A DNA stretch of 48,915 nucleotides from Flavobacteriales bacterium (lineage in GTDB: Bacteria; Bacteroidota; Bacteroidia; Flavobacteriales_F; PHOS-HE28). Of the stretch, positions 43,486 to 48,915 are shown one piece after another. The notes under the pieces were generated by a model. That model was not told the origin of the DNA, did not search any database, and was given only the letters and a program-made list of their open reading frames with translations. The DNA lies in contig JADJOG010000024.1 of the NCBI GenBank assembly GCA_016713865.1, positions 1 through 48,915 of the forward strand, written 5' to 3'. How positions within the stretch are numbered: the first letter of the stretch is position 1; each line of letters begins with the position of its first letter. The translations under genes were made by a program, and so were the position numbers.

Positions 43486-43494
43486 TTGGAGAAC
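43444..43494 (+). repeat. Degenerate copy of the paaZ promoter and first codons
   Basis: This stretch aligns with 45362-45415 (about 42 of 51 positions, nearly all differences transitions). It shares GTCCATT, CGAAGCCAGTT, TTTG and an ATG followed by codons for QLEN. The reading frame after the ATG at 43480 ends after 16 codons. It is probably a remnant of a duplicated promoter plus gene 5' end. Confidence 0.6.
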
Positions 43495-43812
43495 AATCGC
43501 AGGCCGATGCGTCGCTTCAATGCGGGGTGAATGGGAATTGCGAATGGCTCATAGTCGCCCGCTCCCCATTCATCAACTCCCATTCACCATGAGCTTTCCA
43601 TCCATGCCTGAATAAATCAAGAAGTGCGCAACAGGTCAGTGGGTAGCTGGCACTGGCAAGCGAGCTTATCTCCTCGATGCCTCCAACAGCGAACGAGTAG
43701 TAGCTCCTTCAAATGGCGGCCCTGCCAACTTGGTGGACAGGCTCGTCTTCTGCGCACGTTGCCGCAGCAAGTCAGGCAACTGATGCTCGCGGATACCGTC
43801 TGACCCCTATAG
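43486..43812. other. 327-base divergent intergenic region
   Basis: Between the ABC permease (minus) and the dockerin-like gene (plus). It holds part of the paaZ-promoter copy and the 11-bp inverted repeat listed separately. I see no protein gene. Confidence 0.5.
43526..43588. repeat. Inverted repeat GGTGAATGGGA / TCCCATTCACC
   Basis: A perfect 11-bp pair (43526-43536 and 43578-43588). The next inner segments (TTGCGAATGG and CCATTCATCAA) also nearly pair, giving a long hairpin of about 63 bases. GAATGG/CCATTC is a variant of the ATGGAC/GTCCAT unit near paaZ. Confidence 0.55.
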
Positions 43813-45126
43813 ATGAACCTGCGCCGCGCCGCTCTCTTGGTCATCCTGCTCAAGGTCCTTCCGGTCAATGGCCAGCTCGTCACTGTCCTCTCCGTCAATT
43901 TCAACAATGGCCAATGGGGCAGCGGTTGGTCCTATGCGGGCGATGTGCCCGAATTCGTGGGGTCGAGCGGAGCGATGGGCCTGCGCCTCAAGAACGCCGC
44001 CATGCAATCGGTACCGGTGAACGTGCCGCCCTTTTTCCCGATGGCCTTCATCCCCGTGCCGGGAGGGTATTCGCCGCAGTTCGCATACGAGCTCGACGCG
44101 GGTTGCGTCAGTGAGCTTGGACCGATACCCGGCCTCCTCGAAACAGGCTATGCGATGCTCTGCTGGTTCGATGGCACCAATGTGACCGGCGTCCTCCACT
44201 ACCTCGGCTTCAATGGCACCACCACATACAGCTATAGCGCATGGAGCTCGGGGAATGCACCACCGGCCACCGGCACCTTCGGGGTGCTTCTGGCCGCTGA
44301 TGTGTATGAAGGGATCGATCCGGATGCTGCGGCCATCTTCGATGATATCTTCGTTCACCGCGTACCCTATAGTGCTGCGGCGGACCAGATCCGGTTCATG
44401 CTTGATGGTGCCTTCGATGGTGTGCTCGGCAAGATGCGCGGCGATCTGGTCGACCAAGGGCTCATCCAGCTGACCGAACCTTACACCGCACTGGGGTACC
44501 CACAAGTCGGCGGAGGCGGCGAGACCACCACCGCAGCCGTGTTGAACCTGAACCTGCCCGTGCACAAAGCGGTGGACTGGGTACGATTGGAACTCCGCAA
44601 TGCCACCAACCCCGCGCAACTCGTATCTACGATCCAATGCCTGGTCCTGAGCAACGGTAGTCTGCTGAGAGGCGCGGACGGTGGTCCACCATTCTTCCCG
44701 GTGCCGCCGGGCAGCTACTACGTGGTGGTGCGCCACCGGAACCATCTCGGCGTCATGACCGCCGCCCCTGTTTACCTCGGCGCCACCACCGGTATCCATA
44801 CGGCCATCGACTTCCGTTCGGCTTCGACTGCGACCTACGGGACCGATGCGCGGCGTGTGCGAGGTAGCACGATGACCTTGTGGCCCGGCGACGTGAACGC
44901 GGACCATGTGGTGAAATACACCGGCGCGGGCAACGATCGAGATCCCATCCTCACCGCCATCGGCGGAACGGTACCCACGGCCACGCTCAGTGGTCAGTAC
45001 CGCGCTGAGGACGTGAACCTCGATGGCGTTGTGAAATACACCGGCGCGGGCAACGACCGTGACATCATCCTGCAGACCGTTGGTGGCTCGGTGCCAACCA
45101 ATGTGCGCGTGGAGCAGGTGCCGTGA
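43813..45126 (+). CDS. Secreted protein with two dockerin-like calcium-binding repeats at the C-terminus
   Basis: A 437-residue protein with signal MNLRRAALLVILLKVLPVNGQ. The N-terminal ~200 residues resemble a LamG/jelly-roll-type sandwich (VNFNNGQWGSGWSYAGDVPEF, IFDDIFVHRVPYS). A middle beta domain follows (DWVRLELRNATNPAQLVSTI). The C-terminus has two near-identical repeats, GDVNADHVVKYTGAGNDRD and EDVNLDGVVKYTGAGNDRD, each ending ..VGG.VPT, which look like dockerin-type D-x-N-x-D-G loops. Similar ends occur on large T9SS-exported Bacteroidota proteins. The first repeat has His in place of the usual Gly. Ligand unknown. Confidence 0.8.
   Translation: MNLRRAALLVILLKVLPVNGQLVTVLSVNFNNGQWGSGWSYAGDVPEFVGSSGAMGLRLKNAAMQSVPVNVPPFFPMAFIPVPGGYSPQFAYELDAGCVSELGPIPGLLETGYAMLCWFDGTNVTGVLHYLGFNGTTTYSYSAWSSGNAPPATGTFGVLLAADVYEGIDPDAAAIFDDIFVHRVPYSAAADQIRFMLDGAFDGVLGKMRGDLVDQGLIQLTEPYTALGYPQVGGGGETTTAAVLNLNLPVHKAVDWVRLELRNATNPAQLVSTIQCLVLSNGSLLRGADGGPPFFPVPPGSYYVVVRHRNHLGVMTAAPVYLGATTGIHTAIDFRSASTATYGTDARRVRGSTMTLWPGDVNADHVVKYTGAGNDRDPILTAIGGTVPTATLSGQYRAEDVNLDGVVKYTGAGNDRDIILQTVGGSVPTNVRVEQVP
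44911..45056 (+). repeat. Exact 26-base direct repeat within the dockerin-like tail
   Basis: The 26 bases at 44911-44936 recur without change at 45031-45056, a spacing of 120 bases. They encode VKYTGAGND. Identity at the third codon positions points to recent duplication or gene conversion. Confidence 0.8.
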
Positions 45127-45196
45127 TGCCCGCGTGAGCGATAGAAGCAAGTAGCCCGCACCGCGAGGCCCTGCGAGCGGAAGGACTACTGCCCCG

Positions 45197-45215
45197 TCCC
45201 GGGTCGGGCCCGGGA
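45197..45215. repeat. CCCGGG palindromic extragenic element
   Basis: TCCCGGG (45197-45203), loop TCGGG, CCCGGGA (45209-45215), followed by TGAC. The minus strand reads GTCATCCCGGGCCCGACCCGG, very close to the widespread extragenic palindrome known from Alphaproteobacteria. It may end the dockerin-like gene transcript. Confidence 0.55.
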
Positions 45216-45320
45216 TGACAGCCCGGGGTAAACTCCTAGCGCGACGGTGTGCATTCAACGCCGGCACGCCCAAATCCTCACTAAGAGAGTTCGCCACACC
45301 TAAGCCGCAAATGGACTTCC

Positions 45321-45367
45321 ATGGACGCCGATGGACGCGGCGTCCATTCGCGTCCATCGGCGTCCAT
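45321..45367. repeat. Perfect 18-bp inverted repeat built of ATGGACG units, just upstream of paaZ promoter
   Basis: ATGGACGCCGATGGACGC (45321-45338) is the exact reverse complement of 45350-45367, with an 11-base loop that contains a further GCGTCCAT. Each arm is itself a tandem of the ATGGACGC unit. It ends where the TTTG of the paaZ promoter begins, so it could bind a dimeric regulator or be a mobile palindromic repeat. Confidence 0.75.
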
Positions 45368-45395
45368 TTGAATGAGCACGAAGCCAGTTACTTTG
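45367..45395 (+). promoter_or_regulatory. paaZ promoter: TTTG (-33) and TACTTTG (-7), leaderless-type
   Basis: TTTG at 45367-45370 and TACTTTG at 45389-45395 are 18 bases apart; the ATG at 45401 follows after 5 bases (CCCAC). The spacing fits a Bacteroidota sigma-A promoter with its start point at or next to the start codon. Confidence 0.6.
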
Positions 45396-45400
45396 CCCAC

Positions 45401-47466
45401 ATGCAACTAGAGAACTACGCAGCAGGCACTTGGGTGAAGGGCAGCGGCAAGCAGAGCGAACTGTTTGATGCGAGCACAGGTGATCTTGTAGCAACAACTA
45501 GCAGCGGTGGTTTGGACTTCGCCCACATGCTCCACTACGCCCGCACCGTCGGCGGCCCGCCCCTGCGCAAGATGACCTTCCCCGAGCGCGGCCGCATGCT
45601 CAAGGCCCTCGCCCTCTACCTGATGGAGCGCAAGGACAAGTACTACCAGATCAGCTATAAGACCGGCGCCACCAAGGCCGACAGCTGGGTGGACATCGAG
45701 GGCGGCATCGGCAACCTCTTCGCCAATGCCAGCCTGCGCCGCACGCTGGGCAACATGCCCTTCTACGTGGACGGCGAGGCCATCAAGACCAGCAAGCAGG
45801 GCACCTTCATCGGCCACCACATCATGGTGCCCAAGGAGGGCGTGGCCGTGCACATCAATGCCTTCAACTTCCCCATCTGGGGCATGCTGGAGAAGGTGGC
45901 CGTGAACTGGATGGCCGGCGTGCCCGCCGTGGTGAAGCCCGCCACCGTGACCAGCTACCTCACCGAGGCCATGGTGAAGGACATCGTGGCCAGCGGCATC
46001 GTGCCCGAAGGTGCGATCCAACTCATCGTCGGTAGCGCCGAGGGTCTGCTCGACCATGTGATGAGCCAGGACGTGGTGACCTTCACCGGCAGCGCCAGCA
46101 CGGGCCGCATGTTGAAGCGCCACGACCGCATCATCGACGAGAGCGTGCCCTTCAACATGGAGGCCGACAGCCTCAACGCCATCGTGCTCGGCCCCGACGC
46201 GTGCCGGGCACCGAGGAGTTCGACCTCTTCATCAAGGAAGTGGGCAAGGAGATGACGCTGAAGTGCGGACAGCGCTGCACCGGCGCGCGCCGCATCCTGG
46301 TGCCTGCCAACGTGCTGGAGGATGTGCAGATCGCCATCGGCAAGCGCCTGGGCAGCACCGTGATCGGCGACCCGCGCACCGAAGGCGTACGCATGGGTGC
46401 CCTGGCCGGCGCCGCGCAACGCGACGAGGTGAAGCGCGCCCTCGCCGAGCTGCTCAAAGGCTCGCAGGTGGTGTACGGCGACCCCGACAGCGTCAACGTC
46501 ACCGGGGCCGATGCGAGCAAGGGCGCCTTCATGAGCCCCATCCTGCTCCTCAACCCCGATCCCTGGAAAAACCAGGTGAGCCACAACGTGGAGGCCTTCG
46601 GTCCGGTGAGCACCCTGATGCCTTACACCGACCTCGACGAGGCCGTGGCCCTCACCAAGCTCGGCAAGGGTTCCTTGGTGGCCACCATCGCCACGTACAA
46701 CGATGCGTACGCGCAGCAGTTCGTGTGGGGCGCCGCCAGCCACCACGGCCGCATGCTGGTGCTGAACCGCGACATGGCCAAGGAGAACACCGGCCACGGC
46801 AGCCCGCTGGCCACGCTGGTGCACGGCGGCCCCGGCCGCGCGGGCGGCGGCGAGGAGATGGGCGGCAAGCGCGGCGTGCTCCACTACCTGCAGCGCACCG
46901 CCATCCAGGGCAGCCCCCACCACCATCACCGCCCTCACCCAGCAATACCAGCAGGGCGCGCGCTACCACATCAGCGAGAAGCACCCTTCCGCCTGCACTT
47001 CGAGGAGCTCCACATCGGGGACACGCTGATCAGCGAGAAGCACCTGGTGACGCTGCAGAACATCGAGGACTTCGCCGCGCTCAGCGGCGACCGCTTCTAC
47101 GCGCACATGGACGCCAACAGCCTCGATGGCACCCCCTTCACCGGCCGCGTGGCGCACGGCTACTTCATCCTCAGCCGGGCCGCCGGCCTCTTCGTGGACC
47201 CGCCGAAAGGCCCCGTGCTGCTCAACTACGGCATCGAGGAGTGCCGCTTCCTCAAGCCCGTGTATCCCGGCTCCACCATCCAGGTGAAGTTCACGTGTCG
47301 GGAGAAGCTGGACCAGGAGAAGCGACCGAAGACGGAGGATTCTCCGAAGGGCGCGGATGTGGCGCGGGGCATCGTCAAATGGCTGGTGGATGTGGTGGAT
47401 GAGACGGGCGAAACCGTGGCGTTGGCGACCATTCTCACCATGGTGAAGAAGTTGGATCAGAGTTAG
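45401..47466 (+). CDS. paaZ: PaaZ: bifunctional aldehyde dehydrogenase / MaoC-type enoyl-CoA hydratase (three frameshifts)
   Basis: PaaZ opens the oxepin-CoA ring and oxidises the resulting semialdehyde in phenylacetate breakdown. The start at 45401 reads MQLENYAAGTWVKGSG. The dehydrogenase part (about 1-515) shows HINAFNFPIWGMLEKVAVNW, VTFTGSASTGRMLKRH, NMEADSLNAIVLGPD with catalytic Glu, and MTLKCGQRCTGARR with catalytic Cys. The MaoC part shows EDFAALSGDRFYAHMDAN and GRVAHGYFILSRAAGL, with the Asp/His hydratase site. Indels at about 46200, 46915 (in a C-run) and 46983 break the frame; repairing them gives GPDAVPGTEEFDLF and TTITALTQQYQQGARYHIS. Other paa genes are not in the window. Confidence 0.9.
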
Positions 47467-47500
47467 GAGGTGTGGGCGTGCCGGCGCCAAATGCGCGCCG

Positions 47501-47580
47501 TCGGGCTTTCCCCTCCAAGTCCTCGCCGGCCTCGTTCCTCAGCCGCCTGTGGGCTTTCCGGTCCAATCCCCTCACGCGAA
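47501..47580. repeat. Two imperfect direct copies of a GGGCTTTCC..TCCAA element
   Basis: 47503-47525 and 47551-47573 both read GGGCTTTCC, two variable bases, TCCAA, then a C/T-rich tail. They lie between paaZ and hsdM, where no gene is seen. Such elements recur between genes in some Bacteroidota; this is from memory. Confidence 0.45.
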
Positions 47581-47720
47581 ATGCAAGATCCGCGATACCG
47601 TTGATCCTACACACTCCGAGCACTGGACAAGCTCAGTAACCTGAGCACCGAACCCGAACTTGGCCGAAGCGAAGACCAACACACCAAAGCCATACTTCTT
47701 TCCACACGTACATTAGGACA

Positions 47721-48915
47721 ATGACCAGCATCGAACAGAACGGGGAACTCAAGAGGCGTATTTGGCAGATCGCCAATGATGTGCGGGGTACCGTAGATGG
47801 ATGGGACTTCAAGCAGTACGTGCTTGGGGCGCTTTTCTACCGCTTCATCAGCGAGAACTTTTCCCGCTACATGCAAGGTGGGGACGAGCGCATCAATTAC
47901 GCCGACCTTGACGATGTTGCCATTAATGACGAGATCAAGGACGATGCCATCAAGACCAAGGGTACTTCATCTACCCCAGCCAGCTCTTTGAGAATGGGTG
48001 GCCAAGGCGAATGACAACGAGAACCTGAACACGGACCTGAAGGCCATCTTCACCGCGATCGAAAACTCTGCTGTGGGCTACGCCTCAGAGGAGGACATCA
48101 AAGGTCTGTTCGATGACTTCTGACACCACGAGCAGCCGCCTGGGCAAGACCGTGAAGGACAAGAATGCCCGGCTTGCCGCTGTGTTGAAGGGCGTGGACG
48201 AACTCCGACTTCGGCCACTTCGAGGACAGTGAGATCGACCTCTTCGGCGATGCCTATGAATTCCTCATCGGCAACTACGCGGCCAATGCCGGCAAATCGG
48301 GCGGTGAGTTCTTCACGCCGCAACATGTTTCCAAGCTGATCGCGCAACTCGCCATCCACGGGCAGAAGAGCGTGAACAAGGTGTACGACCCGGCCACGGG
48401 TTCCGGCTTTGCTGCTGCAGGCCAAGAGGCACATGGCCCATCACCCGATCGAGGAAGGCTTCTTCGGGCAGGAGATCAACCACACCACTTACAACTGGCG
48501 CGGATGAACATGTTCCCTGCACAATGTGAACTACGACAAGTTCAACATCCAGCTGGGCGATACCCTGACGAATCCCTTCTTCCGCGACGAGAAACCCTTT
48601 GATGCGATCGTCTCCAATCCACCCTATTCCATCAAGTGGATCGGCAGCGACGACCCCACGCTGATAAACGACGAGCGCTTTGCACCCGCAAGCGTGTTGG
48701 CACCGAAGTCCAAGGCGGATTTCGCCTTTGTGCTGCATGCCCTCAACTTCCTTTCCGCCAAGGGCCGCGCTGCGCTCGTCTGCTTCCCCGGCATCTTCTA
48801 CCGGGGTGGTGCCGAACAGAAGATCCGGCAATACCTGGTGGACAACAACCACGTGGAGACCGTGATCGCCTTGGCGCCGAACCTCTTCTATGGCACCACC
48901 ATCGCCGTGAACATC
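47721..48915 (+). CDS. hsdM: Type I restriction-modification methyltransferase subunit HsdM (cut by window edge, at least six frameshifts)
   Basis: The start at 47721 reads MTSIEQNGELKRRIWQIAND, the HsdM N-terminal domain (VLGALFYRFISENFSRYM). The N6-adenine methyltransferase domain follows in several frames: DLFGDAYEFLIGNYAANAGK, GGEFFTPQHVSKLIAQLA, VYDPATGSG (SAM motif I), GQEINHTTYNLARMNMF, and AIVSNPPYSIKW with catalytic NPPY. FAFVLHALNFLSAKGRAALV and the last visible APNLFYGTTIAVNI are typical. Indels lie near 47961, 48000, 48120, 48204, 48413 and 48511. The protein continues beyond the window, where hsdS and hsdR would be expected. Error density is the highest in the window. Confidence 0.88.

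Noticed and set aside
45311..45370. CRISPR-like repeats of GTCCAT before paaZ
   Set aside because: Units are 8-10 bases with no spacers of regular length and form one palindrome; no cas genes are present.
46173..46938. Large minus-strand frames opposite paaZ
   Set aside because: Low-complexity Ala/Val/Gly/His text; PaaZ catalytic residues are intact on the plus strand.

Overview
The window is about 49 kb of a GC-rich (roughly 60% by eye) genome that looks like Bacteroidota, probably Flavobacteriales. Supporting signs are a gliding-motility-associated C-terminal domain, T9SS-type sorting ends on secreted proteins, the zapB-like/zapA/rny order, a moxR/DUF58/DUF4350/DUF4129/spoIIM/RDD cluster, fused SpmA-SpmB, a LolA carrier, little sign of Shine-Dalgarno sequences, and promoters of the TAnnTTTG type. 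Many genes, including the normally important rny, are broken by one-base indels, often in homopolymers. This looks like uncorrected long-read assembly error rather than mass pseudogenisation; error density is highest at the right edge in hsdM.

Layout. 1-4643 (minus): the C-terminal part of a T9SS adhesin, a glycerophosphodiester phosphodiesterase, a YiiX/C92-type cysteine hydrolase and an M23 peptidase. 4827-11254 (plus): a coiled-coil ZapB-like protein, ZapA, RNase Y, then a complete D-alanylation operon dltC-dltD-dltX-like-dltB-dltA, followed by a UDP-sugar epimerase. 12271-16001 (minus): a tightly coupled four-gene operon (DUF4846 protein, unknown protein, formyltransferase, WD40 protein). 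16031-18399 (minus): a conserved unknown family, a Fer4_19-CDGSH iron-sulfur protein and OsmC. 18418-24528 (minus) with a divergent RDD gene at 24627: the MoxR membrane cluster. 25357-28950 (minus): a possible clan-CD (caspase-like) secreted protein, LolA, a SET-domain protein and SpmAB. 29082-37289 (minus): a thioredoxin-fold T9SS protein, a methyltransferase, a papain-like secreted protein, a SIMPL protein, bestrophin, an SDR, the SRP RNA, a small membrane protein and a TPR adenylate cyclase. 37366-41658 (plus): unknown proteins, a GNAT and an SGNH-like T9SS protein. 41679-43485 (minus): an ABC exporter pair. 43813-48915 (plus): a dockerin-like repeat protein, PaaZ and the start of a type I restriction-modification system.

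The most interesting system is the dlt operon. D-alanylation of teichoic acids is a Gram-positive process, yet here all four Dlt proteins keep their key residues. Between dltD and dltB sits a 47-residue ORF ending in FVYQQF, close to the C-terminal FIYxEF acceptor motif of DltX. Since this lineage has no teichoic acid, the acceptor must be another surface polymer. A second observation is a recurring TAnnTT(T/C)(G/C) box placed only 4-6 nt before the start codons of about nine genes. The SRP RNA 5' end, defined by its terminal helix, lies 4 nt after the same box, which suggests these genes give leaderless mRNAs.
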